Origin: Steromphala cineraria
Lineage: Eukaryota; Mollusca; Gastropoda; Trochida; Trochidae
NCBI GenBank assembly: GCA_916613615.1
Contig: OU744720.1
Coordinates: 73,249,338 to 73,313,337 of the forward strand
Reading direction: 5' to 3'
Length of the DNA stretch: 64,000 bases
Position 1 is the stretch's first letter. Every line of letters starts with the position of its first letter. A program made the translations under genes and the position numbers. The notes below the pieces were generated by a model, which was given only the letters and a program-made list of their open reading frames with translations, was not told the origin of the DNA and did no database searches. This document shows, in pieces, positions 1 through 12,400 of this stretch.

Positions 1-197
1 AATCAATGTTAAATTTTCGATTTTGGAATCGAACTGGACCTTTAATGTATGGACCGATTTGGCCCAAAAGCTTATTGTCGCCATTCCTCAACAAGGTCTA
101 CCAGCCTGTGAAATTTGGCTTCGATAGCATCAGTCGTTTGGTCTGAATCCTGTTCACAAAAATCGTGGAAAAATAAAAATAAACACGCCAATAACAA

Positions 198-301
198 TAA
201 GGATTCAGCCTTATGGCTGAATCCTTAATAATAAGAAGATGAAGAACTTGAAGAAATCGGATAAAAACAATAGGTCTTCCAGACTTTGTCTTGAAGACCT
301 A
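198..301. repeat. Two consecutive short hairpins
   Basis: Positions 198-210 and 215-227 form a perfect 13-bp stem (TAAGGATTCAGCC and its complement) with a 4-nt loop TTAT. A second hairpin follows, with 9-bp arms TAGGTCTTC at 271-279 and GAAGACCTA at 293-301. Two different hairpins this close together suggest the end of a non-autonomous mobile element. The element's limits are not visible. Confidence 0.5.
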
Positions 302-3036
302 ATTAATAATACGTGAAAGTCATTCCCATGAAAGCTGAAGTTTAATGCGTCCTGCAAAATGTGAGAGGACAATAATGATTTTAAAAGAATGTTGACTTAA
401 CTTTGAAATTTGATGACAGAACTAAACATGTTGAAAGATAAAGCATATTTCATCGTCTTTTGACGAAGTATCAATGACGTTTTTTGTATATACAGAAAAT
501 CAACAATATGTGTTGGGACAAATGCCTACATAACAGAGAACTGATATGAAAGGCAATATAGATCAGATCAATTAGACTTGTGCATGCATCAAAGTACTAA
601 CGACAGATGTAACCTATTAAAGATGCATAAAGGTTAATCGCAAGAACACTATTTGCTTTATGATCTTGCAAATGAGGATTTGTTTTATTATTAACCATGT
701 TCAAGTCTGGCAACGATGCAAAGAAAACCATGGCCTAAATTAACGTGTATGTAAATGTTTACCTGTCAATACATATGGCCAGTAGCATGTTGTGTACATA
801 CATCCCATGTGTCACTATATCCTTGCATCTGATACCTAAAGCATTCAATGTTCCATATAACTCACGATTTATATCATCCCCGAAATTGGAAATATCGAAT
901 AATCTCATATCATAATATAGAAAGGAAAATGAAAGATATTGGAATATGCCTATAAAAATGTTCATCTGGAAAAATCCGATGGACATACGTGACTATATTG
1001 CTTATGTTTATCGGATGTATATGCAGACCGTTAAGCATCAAGCACTGGGAGAGACAGGTCCCACGCCTCCGAATATTATACAGAAACACTTGGTCCATTA
1101 CATCGAACGCTTTTCGGTTTTCATCAATTGATGTAACAGCCTTTGAAAAGTTGCGTAAACTGAATGTTGAATATCAAATTACGTTTCAACGTTATGGAAA
1201 CATTAAATTAAATACGTTGTATTAGAATAATTGAATTGTAAATTTTCAACTTAAAAGAGAATATGAACAGCTATTGAGGAGATATTTATTAAAATCAACT
1301 TCACTTAATTGTATTTGACTCAATAGCGTGACAAATCAGGACAATTAGGATAATATTGGTTTTAACAATAACCAAAGCATAGATAACAGGCATTATTTCA
1401 ATTGCTTACATGGTGTCACGATATTAACTGGTTGGTACGATATTGTACATGTACATTACCTGAACAGAGGAAAATTAATAAAGGTCTTTATTTGTTTGCT
1501 TTATACAAAACGTTAACGTTTCTTGTAGTTACATGAAATTTAGGCACTAAAGGAAAGTTGTTATAAGTCGAGTGACTTCAGTGTCTCAGAATCATTTATT
1601 AGATGAACACCAAACACAACCATTGGTGACTATGGATCGTTTTAGTGCAAAACTGTTTACATAATCGTCAAAATTAAATTTTTTAGTCTATTTCTGGTTA
1701 TTGTTTATTTATAACAGGTTTTATAAAAATTACCTTTGTTTATGGATAGTTTATGAATTCATAGCAATTTGATAACATGACCTGTTAGTTACATGCATCA
1801 AACTCAACAGTTTATGCTGGCGTGTGTACGTAGCATTAAACATTATACATTACCTTAATCAGTCTCTATAGGAACATTCTCATCGTCAGACCATTTTTAT
1901 AATTTTAAATAACAAGTCATCACCATACCCTTACTTTGTGCATCCGGAAACTAAGGAAATTTTACTTCTTGATGTTTCCTGATTCATTTGTTCACATATG
2001 GTTCAACACATTCAATGACGTAAATGTAATTTATAAAATATTAAACCAAAGGGATTACAATTTTAATGAATGCTGGAGGGAAAACAGTATCTCAATTTAA
2101 TGATCCCGCGGCGCAATGGCGATTATTGATAAAATAATCAAGACGAGGCCAATCAACCGGATTTATCATCACCTGGTTCAAAGAGTGATTTGACTCTGGA
2201 GTGTGTATGTATGAAAAAAATCATGCTAGGTGGCTTGCAATTGGCTTAGCGTATTCACAACACGTATAACCTCGAAGCCTCTGATTCCAACATGTATGCC
2301 AACTTCAGTTCCAGGCTTACAGGAAATGAAGCCTGTAACTCCGCCACTTATTTGACTGATGTAAATGCACTTCTGGCTTAGTTTGTCAAAGAAGACTTTA
2401 CGGCGTACTTTAATGCCATGCTGAACGTAATAGTTTTACCATTAAGCGTAAACATGATTGGGAATTCGGAGGAGCAGAGAGCAATTGCCCTTGATGCGAC
2501 ATCGTGCCATCCGCTGCCCAAGTCGTTAGTCAAATTAAGACGAATAATTCCTCACCCACCAATATTGATTACTTCTATAACGAATTTAAGTTCCAGCGTG
2601 CTTGCTGTGTACATTTTTATTGTAACAAATGAGGAACTGATGCTTAAGGAGGACTATATATTACGTTTGAAATTTTGATGCTATCAGGATCTGAACTTTA
2701 CTTGACAAGTAGGTTGATGCTTGCTAAAACAAAAGTCGGTTACTTATAACGTTAACTCACTGCATACAACGACGTTTTATTAAGAAATTAGTTTTCCATA
2801 ATATGCAATGTGCAAAATGTATTTTGTGAAGATTTTGTTCTTAACGTCATAATAATATGAGCGTGTTTGACATATCTTCTTCATATACATTGTTTCATGT
2901 ATAATGTTAACAATAAAAAATTTCCTTACTTACATGTACATATCAATTGTATACTGACTGCAAGGAAAACACTTCAGATAAGTTGTTTGGGAGGCATTTT
3001 AGAAGTTTGAAGTATCAAGAAGACTAGGAATTTTTT

Positions 3037-3107
3037 GGATTATCAACTTCTTTATTGTAGAATGTCTGAAACGTCGCTACATTCTACAATAAAGAAGTTG
3101 ATAATCC
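3037..3107. repeat. Perfect 28-bp foldback with 15-nt loop
   Basis: The arm at 3037-3064 is exactly the reverse complement of 3080-3107, with loop 3065-3079. Weaker complementarity extends outwards to about 3021 and 3122. The loop and right arm carry CTGAAACGTCGC followed by an AATAAA-containing stretch. That resembles the tails of GIY-YIG Penelope-like elements, so two head-to-head element ends are one possible origin (inference). Confidence 0.6.
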
Positions 3108-3265
3108 ATAAAATTCCTTGTCTTTTTAAACACTTTAGACCAGATATACCAAGAAACTAGCAATACTGAACAAGTTACAGTTATGTATGAAGTAATGATA
3201 GTGTAGGACAAAGCATGTAATTCCAATAAAAGCACAAAGAAGTCAATATCTTTATTTCCTTGTAG

Positions 3266-3414
3266 CGTCTCTAGCCCGGGCCAGAGCTACAGATGAGCAG
3301 AGATTACTGAAGAAGCTGAGAGATAACTACGACTCGTCCGTCAGACCAGTGTTCGACGCCTCCACTCCTGTAGTCATCCGTCTCGGTATCACGCTCACTC
3401 AGGTCCTTGATGTG
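3266..3414 (+). CDS. nAChR exon encoding the N-terminal helix of the ligand-binding domain
   Basis: The acceptor TTTCCTTGTAG precedes 3266 and the donor GTGAGT begins at 3415. The exon is 149 nt and begins with the last two bases of a split codon. It encodes [17 protein letters not shown], the junction region of the mature N-terminus with its amphipathic helix, then NYDSSVRPV and ends ITLTQVLDV. Both ends match the first mature exon of nAChR genes (NY...RPV... and L.Q..DV). It ends in phase 0, as does the human alpha7 equivalent. The last 18 nt are the seed of the tandem array that follows. Confidence 0.93.
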
Positions 3415-6400
3415 GTGAGTTTCTCCTGTGGTCATTAATAAACACTCAGGTCCTTGATGTGGTGAGTTTCTCCGGCAATCTATATCCTGTAGGCATTAAT
3501 AAAACACTCAGGTTCTTGATGTGGTGAGTCACTCCTGCGATGTGTATACTATGTTTTGGTTTAAACATTTTATTTCCCAAAAAGAAGGAACCGGATTGTT
3601 AAACAAGCAAATGCTTATATCAATAACGCTCCGGAATTCTATGTTTTGACATTAATAAAATACTCTTGACCTTGATATGGTAAGTTACTCCTGCAACATA
3701 TATACTCTGTATGGGCATTAATAAAACACTCAGATCCTTATTGTGGTGAGTTTCTCCTGCAATGTGTATCCTGTGAACATTAATAAAACACTCAGGTCCT
3801 TGATGTGGTGAGTTATTCCTGCGATATGTATCCTGTAGGCATTAATAAAACACTCCGGTCCTTGATGTGGTGAGTTTCTCCTGTGGACATTAATAAAACA
3901 CTCAGGTCCTTGATGTGGTGAGTCACTCCTGCGATGTGTATACTATGTTTTGGTTTAAACATATTTATTTCCCAAAAAGCAGGAACCGGATTGGTAAACA
4001 AGCAAATGTTTATATCAATAACGCTCCGGAATTCTATGTTTTGACATTAATAAAACACTCCTGTCCTTGATATGGTGAGTTTCTCCTGCATTGTATATCC
4101 TATGGACATTAATAAAACACTCTGGTCCTTGATGTGGTGAGTTACTTCTGCAATTTATATAATCTTTATGGTCATTAATAAAACACTCTGGTCCTTGATA
4201 TGGTGAGTTACTTCTGCAATTTATATACTCTTTATGGACATTTATAAAACACTTAGGTCCTTTTGGGGTTAGTTTCTCCTGCTATGTGTATCATGTTGAC
4301 ATTTATAAAACACTCAGGTCATTGATATGGTGAGTTACTTCTGCAATTTATATACTCTGTTTGGTCATTATAGTCTGTTTGGTCATTAATTAAACCCTCA
4401 GGTCATTGATGTGGCGAGTTACTCCTGCGATGTATATCCTGTGGACATTAATAAAATACTCAGATGCTCAATGTGGCGAGTAACTCCTGCAATTTGTATA
4501 CTCTTTATGGACATTTATAAAACACTCAGGTCATTGATTTGATGAGTTACTTCTACAATGTATATACTCTTTATGGACATTTATCAAACACTCAGGTCAT
4601 TGATGTGGTGAGGTACTCCTGCAATGTCTATCATGTGGACATTTATAAACCAGTTAGGTCATTATGTGGTGAGTTCATCCCACATACATTAGAAAGACAT
4701 CAATCTATATTCATGTATGCAGAGTTTGTATTTCTGGTAAAAAGTTTTTGATACGACGTCTCAAAGATATACTAGGTCTTTTATATGTTTTATCTTGATA
4801 ACTTTATAGGTTATATGTCATTACTTTTAAAATGATGATGTTAATAAAAACGATTTAACGATCAAGAATTAAGTGATACACTGAGGTTCAGAAGAAACTT
4901 TACACCTTATTTGGTTTTATCACATGTATGATTTTAAAATACAAAAGTACAAACTTTCTGATTTAATACTTAGAACTGACAAGTGCAGGAGATCAATAAA
5001 CAGTCCAAAAATAATCCTGAGTGTAATAATAAAACAATGTTTTCAAAGATTTTCATTGATAAAACACTACTGTCGATAGGCATAGAAGATATATTCTACG
5101 TTAAAATCAATAAATGTGTATTTTGTTTCACCGGTTTACGACATTTCAAACATGGTGGAAAGATCAATTCATGAAATGTTGATACAGCCTCAGCTCTGTT
5201 ACGCCGAAATCCGTGGGTTCCGGCAGTTTCCCTGGCGGTAAAAATTGCACCACAATTAATTTGAATTTCTTTATCAATGACAACGCTTCTTGCATGTGAT
5301 TTTTACCGCTTTCTAAATTGAACAATGGTATTCTGATATAACAGAAACAAGACACCACAATATACGTTCAAACTACTGCAGACATGTGTTATTGTGATCG
5401 TGCGATAATCAAATGTACTAGTAACATTTTAGATACAGTATTTGATAAATCGATGATGTAAAGTTTCTTTTGTACCTCAGTGTGTATATACATTCCATAT
5501 CACCAAATGGTACATCAATACGACAACTTACATAAATATCAAAGAATAACCATTATTGTTCCTATACATGTCAGGATAAAAATCTGAAATAATACATTTA
5601 AACATTACTAAAACACAAGTGTGTAGATAAATTATAACCTAAATCGATACATTATGTTGATATATGAATCGAATTGATTAAAAAGAGCGTTACCTAAAAT
5701 AACAGTGGTCGTATATAGAATAAACATCAGGAAGTGTACAGAGAATTAAGTACCTTAAATTTATATGAACCATTTTTACAATACCCAAAGAAAAAGTTTC
5801 AGACAAAATCTGAATCGGTGAAAAAACACTCAAAAAGCAATCAAGAAGAATTCCAAAAGTGAATATACTAAGATACCAGTGTTAAAGCTATCCCTTGAAA
5901 AGATTCGTTTATCATCATCAAACCAACCATGTACATTAAGATTACCTTCTATACAGACATGAAGCATTGCCAAACAAACCAGAATGGACCTGAAATAATA
6001 CAATCAACCAAACGTTACCAAAACAAGGAAAGTATACAGTTTTGGGTTAAAATCTTTCACGAGATTCGCGACGTTATGTTAGGAATGATAATCCCTTTGC
6101 ATCTGTTATTTGCACTCGTCATTAGAATCTTCGTACGCTGTAGGTAAGAATATGATTATTCAATTAACTGATCATATTTGTATTAGTTTTCTGTAAGGTT
6201 TGTTTTTGGTAACGACAATGCCATGAGTATTTTCACGGGTAACATATGCCAATAAGAATAATCTTATTTCAGGGTTGATAATCTAATAACAATTCTTTTT
6301 AAGGATAATTATTTTCAGTTGTCAGTTTTGTCATTTAATGTCAATTACTGATCAATTATTTCTCATTAAATTTAACGAGATCTGACATTAGAATAGAACA

Positions 6401-9400
6401 TTTGTTAAATGGAGTTTTCGATAGTTTTTTGTTTCGGTGTCTAAAAACTAATATAAAAGCATTAATCCGATAGAAAGAGTTTTTTCCCATCAATTGTTAG
6501 ATGACAAAGGACTAATTTTTGTACATTAAACACAACGGTGGCGTTATGATGTACTTTAAACAGTGACAGCATGACTACATTCGTGAAAGGTTTTCAGCAA
6601 GATATCTGACAGATCTGTTTAATTAAATCGCTGCAGGTTGGAAGTGGTTAGGGATGAAAAGTGTTTCCAGACCTTTGATGTTTGTTTCTTGCTGCGATAC
6701 AATGTGTTTGGTTTAAACACCCTCTATTTTAGCAAAAATAAGAGGTTTTGCGCATTTATGAAAAGACGGTACAGAGCCTACCATTTTGTAGAATTGCCAT
6801 TACAAGTCAGAGTGAGAAGATATTAAGCATTCCTGCTAGCTTTGGCTAGAGGGCTATTACTTAGTCGAAATGGCAGTGTCTGACTTTGTAACCGGAGGTC
6901 CCGTGTTCGAACCCCGAGATTGAGATGACCTCATCATCAATTATGTTGCAATTATGCAAACTTGAATTTTTTAGTTCATTATATAGAGGATACTTAACGA
7001 CCTTCCATTTAATACTATTTTATTAAACGAGGTAGAGATTTTGTATAAAACGAGCAAAATCGAGTTTGATACTAAATCATTCACGAGTTTATTAAACATA
7101 GTATCAAATGGAAGGAGGTTTAGTATTCAGTTTATTAACTTGCCCTAAAAATCTAGCAAACTTGCCGAAAATGTGTTGAAACTAAACTCCGCGCCCCGGC
7201 AGTCATTGTGACGGCGCGCTTACACTGTGACGTCACAACAGCTCACTACTGTGACGTCATACACTGCGGTATCTTACACGGGCGAGTAATAACAGCCCTT
7301 AATATATCTAATGCCTATTCCAATTGGTTTCATTGCGTACATGTCAATATTATTTGTTTAGCACTATCTTTGAACATGCGATGTGCTAAGTTACTTCTTA
7401 ATCATGTTTCAGCAAACGTGATAAATCACCAATCTCTTTCACTAATAATAAGGTGAATAGTACCACCAGTTTGTTATTCTTCTCTTGCTGTTTAGTTATC
7501 ATAATTTTCTCGTTTATTTCAGGACGAGAAGAATCAAGTCCTAACAATCAATGTGTGGTTAGACCAGGTACGTACATATATATTGAACAGAATGCCACTG
7601 CTTTCTTGATTGTCAATAGTCGACAAGCCACATGACATATAGACTAGAGTTAATTTGTCAAGATGAAAATTTACGAACAAGAATGTAGTTGCCTTTACCA
7701 CTACTTTGTAACTAGAGAGCTTTTGCTAAAATTGTGATCAACATGTTGTTTTTGCATAGAATAACTACATACTTTTGGTAAATCTGAATATAATTCTAGA
7801 GTGTCACTGGTAACAACGATTGAAGTATTTATTAAGCTTTTACCAATTAAGCCTTCTACAATGTGATGTCTCCGAAGCAGTTTTCAAACACTACCTTAGA
7901 CAATCATAATTATTATCTCATGTAGGCCAGCTTCTCCTGAAAACATGACGTAGCATGATTATGTTTGTTATCTTTCTCTCCTTAAACCTAATCAAACATA
8001 TGTTAATGGACTTTTGTAAGGTTCAATATACCATAAGGTACGGATGGTTTTGCCGTTACAGCAACTCGGAGAGGGAATGTCTAATACGTCATTTGAATTT
8101 AGCCAATTTTTGGAAGTTGCCAGAACACATATATACAAGTACATATATAAAGGGACGGTATCTATGTCCTCAGAAATGTTACCATGATGTAGTTACTTTA
8201 CATGTGATTATTGTCATAAAACATCAGAGTTTTGACTAAGTTACTAATGAGAACGAATTTCCTACCAAACACTCCTTGACTTTCACTGATCATGATAAAT
8301 GTGTCAATTGAGCATTATTACATCATGTTGCTATTCATCCCATAACAGCGTTTATAATCGGGTAACGTATGTTCAGTTACGCGATGGCCTTTCACGAGGC
8401 GATTAATTTTCATTAGTTTCAATATAAGATGAGCTCCTTTCATCAGTGTTGTAAAACTATCTGCCATCTTATCAAATCCATTCACACTTCCTTTAGAGTT
8501 AACGCCTAATTATGCTTCATAGCTTGTTCAAATGATTAATGAACAAGGCACGGACATGCTAAACAAAAACGGTTTCATCACTCATAATAGAGTATCATCC
8601 CAACCCCCTTTGTCGCATCAATCATACTCAAAAGCAGATCAGACTCGGCCTTGAAGAAGAGGCAACAGTTTCTGGAAGAGACTAAGTTTGCCGTGTAACA
8701 GTCATAAATCCATACTCGTCCAGCACGGTTGTGAACTTTCATAGAAGATCAGCCAAGCGCATTATCGAATCTGTGAACAAACATGTACTTAAAAGGTCTA
8801 GATTTGCATTCCCATTGAAGTGATTGATACTTCTATAAAACAAACGCCACCTCCTTTGCCCACTGGTGCTGCTAATCAGATGTAATTGAAGTGTTGCTGT
8901 AAGCGAAGAAGCAAGCCGATGACTCTAAATCTCTGAGGCCTATACGAAACGCGCTGCTGTGCGCTCTGTTACTTAGCCCGACGTTGCTGAAACCTGCACG
9001 AAGGCAGAGATCCCCACTGAGACTCACAAATGGCAAGCAGTGGTCGTTATGAATCGTTCGTTACGCTCGTTACCATAGATCATGTTTGGCTACATTTAAC
9101 AGATTTTATCAGAGCGGTCAGGGTAAAGGGTCACTACCCAAATACGCTTTTACTTAGAGAATCCCTGAAGCGTGTTGAATAATATTTATTCTGGCAAATA
9201 TTTGTACATTCGGCTTAAGTAAATAATTTCATTACCAAACAGTGTTGAGATAAATGATTTGAAAAATCTTTTCGACACAAATGTATTTTTATTGAAGAAA
9301 TATGTTGTGCTGAAAATATACGTGATATTCTGATATTTTTCCTATTTCGTTGCTGCTTGTCAAAATGCAAAATTTGCTCATATGAATTAAAAATATTGAC

Positions 9401-12400
9401 AGTTTCACCTTTACAGCCAAAATTTTATCATATACAATGAACGTTAAATGCAGCATGATAAATGCACATAACATACATGAAACGCTTAGACTACACGAAT
9501 ACTTCTGAAATATCAAATTCTATGTTCAATCTCGCTTTTCCTCTCTATTTTAGGTATGTTAACTTTCAAAATTGCGTTTGGGTGATTGTAAGCGCAAGAA
9601 GATCTACATTGTTCGTTTTCGGTAAAATATTAAAAGCCTTTTTGGTCACTAGACCCAAAGAGAGAGCTATGAACGTCCTTGCTTAATATATAATTAGTAT
9701 TTATGTAAACCAGACGCGAATATATATGACTGGTTTAATATTTTCATTTAAAACAAGTATTTATAATAAATATGTCATTTGGGGGATGAATTTGTGAGAT
9801 ATTGTGAATTCATATCATGCCAGTTACGTTCATATCGAAGCAAAACATTATGTGACGAAAATCAAGGAGTGGCTCTTTATACAGTTGGATGCAAAAGAAA
9901 GGGCTCTACATGACTGTAAACGGAATGTGAACAACGAAAATAATTGACATGCTGTGAAGTAATTTTTAATGCCTTTTTCAGATCGCATATTTAGGTACTA
10001 AAGCTTTAACGATTTTAGATTTGTAGCAACACAGTGACATTGCGAAATAGCCAAAAGGACCCCTTTTCTGGTTTTCCGAATCGATCATATTAAGTAGTGA
10101 AATAACGGTTTTAAATTTGTTTTGTCCTCTGTACATAAATATTGTTATTAATGTAAGTTAACGCGTGTTTCGCAATATTATTATGTATATAAACTTAGAT
10201 GCAATTAGAAAGGATCAAATCTTTTAAAGGATAAGGGTAAAACATTTAGGTATGTAAAAAAATCCTCATGTATAAAAAAATATCCTCTTGTGGTTTGCAG
10301 GAATGGCGAGATGAGAAAATGACCTGGAACATCAGCGACTATTCCAACATCACAATCCTCCGTATTCCCTGTGATCTCATATGGCTTCCTGATATTGTGC
10401 TCTATAATAGGTACGGTAAATAACTCCTTTACAGTTCGGAAAGCTGCCTAATGGGACATTAGTGATTTAGAAGATTTCTCTAAAATTCGAAACTAATTTT
10501 CTCACTTCATTTTATGTGTTTTTTTGTTTCCTTGGCACATTCGTGTAGGCATGGTTAAAATTTAAAGGTACATTAATTTAAAAAGTAGAAACAAGCAAAA
10601 TTCCAAAATAATTTGTAGTTTTCTAACGGCATCGAAATATTCTCATGTCAATTCAAAACCTAAGCCATAATATTAATTCCGAATACCACGAGTGAGCAAC
10701 ATCACAACCACACCTCAGATGAATCTAAAAATCATTTAACATCATAAATGTTTTATAAAGCATTCTAACATTCTTTTGAATAATTCCAAAGTGAGTTTTA
10801 AGGCTTAGTGATAAAAAACAAGGATTGATCCCGAAGTTTGTACGTTTTAAGGTTCGTTTTGATTCGATAAGTGCCTGTATATAATTGTAAAATGTCTTAA
10901 CCATCTAAAACTATTGAAATATTGAGGACTGTCATGAATGAAATATATTTATTTATTATTAAGGTAACCATTTTTATCGAGATTTAAACGTTGAATCTAA
11001 CAGCCTTTAAGGATACAAGGAGTCAAAAGAAACCCGTATCCTAAAAGCAAAATTACATGGGAAATGTTTATTAAATTTAATAGGTTTGTATTTTGGCCAT
11101 CCTGAATAACAAGTTTTTGACATCATAAAGTGGGTTAATTGTTGTGATCCAGATCTTTATAGCTTCATATGTCCGGTAAAATATGACAAGAAACTGACAG
11201 GCCGCAATCTGTTTTATAACTAAGTACAAGTCAACAGAAACTTTACAGTCAAGCTAATTTCAAAAGGGTCACTATTTCCATCCGATGCTAATATTCATGA
11301 AAATCAAAAATAGAAATACAATGCCGACACACATTAACGTATGATATTTTACAGCAAGATAATATCACTGGTGCATCATTTGGAAAATAGGTTCATGGAT
11401 AGCATACAGTTCGCTGAATGCAAATGGACATTTGTTTCGGTTACGTCCTTTCTCAGGCTAATTTGCGGTTGAAGCTTCACGCGTTGCGTAACTATATATC
11501 CCAATTATCGATTGCGTATAATCTTCTGTCCTCTTACAGACGGGAAATTGCAAACCATATGCATGGGCAATCTCTTAAAGAATTCCTCATGAATCGACGA
11601 AGGAATTGTTCCTGACTTGAGACATTGTGGCTTTTTATTGATTCAAACCGTGATGAAACTTTCAAAATAATGCAGTTATTTCTATTGATTAATGTGTTTC
11701 GCCTTTGAATCTGTGTAAAGAAGAATGATAAAGTATAAAATGGATTCACCAAACAAGTACTTGTTTTTGTGCCATGACGGCAAAATAAATCATTTAAAAT
11801 ATTCAAGACAGCTGCTTCATTTGATACAACTTCTTAACGTCTGATTCTCTTTTCTGTGAAAACAAAATGTTTATAATCATCAACACATCACACTACAATA
11901 TACCTATTCAGTAAAAATGTTCTTCAAGATACTTGATATAAAAAATTCATGGACAATAAATTAGAGTTTCATTGAAATATTCTATGAAAATGAATGTGTA
12001 TTACAAAATAAATAATAGGCTGTGAATTAACTTATAATTTCGATAGGATCTCAGGTTTTAAAAGAGTTGCCTTTATTATACGAATCATGTTCAGGAATGT
12101 TATATCAATCTTAACATTTATCTGCTTAGATTATCAAAACTTGAATACAACTTTACCAGGGACGTTTAATCTTTGTTGAAACGTCACCCCCAGACAACGA
12201 CATTAAAATCTATTTATCAAATATATTATATCTATGAACATGATAGTACTCGTCCTTCATTCACTCTTAAACATCAACTAACCTCGACCTTACCACTTCT
12301 CGATTTTCGTTCAAAGATTTTTCAAAAAAATAAAAGCTGGACTTAATTTTTGTTAATTTGTCCAATAAACACCTTTAATTAGCCTTTCATTTAGACAGCG

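Larger units (their letters stand above)
1..3265. other. 5' flank or intron 1 of the receptor gene; no gene recognised
   Basis: AT-rich DNA with only short open frames and none with recognisable protein similarity. The first receptor exon seen (3266) starts in mid-codon, so a signal-peptide exon must lie upstream. I looked for an ATG followed by a hydrophobic stretch and a donor leaving one base of a codon, and did not find a convincing one, so that exon is either unrecognised here or beyond the left edge. The stretch holds two tandem hairpins (198-301) and a foldback (3037-3107), listed separately. Confidence 0.5.

Noticed and set aside
2418..2678. Possible signal-peptide exon of the receptor (86-codon frame)
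   Set aside because: It lacks a clean hydrophobic signal and a donor in the required phase.
3813..4001. Minus-strand frame of 62 codons with repeated HHIKD
   Set aside because: It is a translation of the tandem donor array on the wrong strand; the peptide repeat only reflects the DNA repeat.
5929..6147. Membrane-protein exon with a donor at its end
   Set aside because: No recognised family, and it lies in the receptor intron; kept only as a remark.
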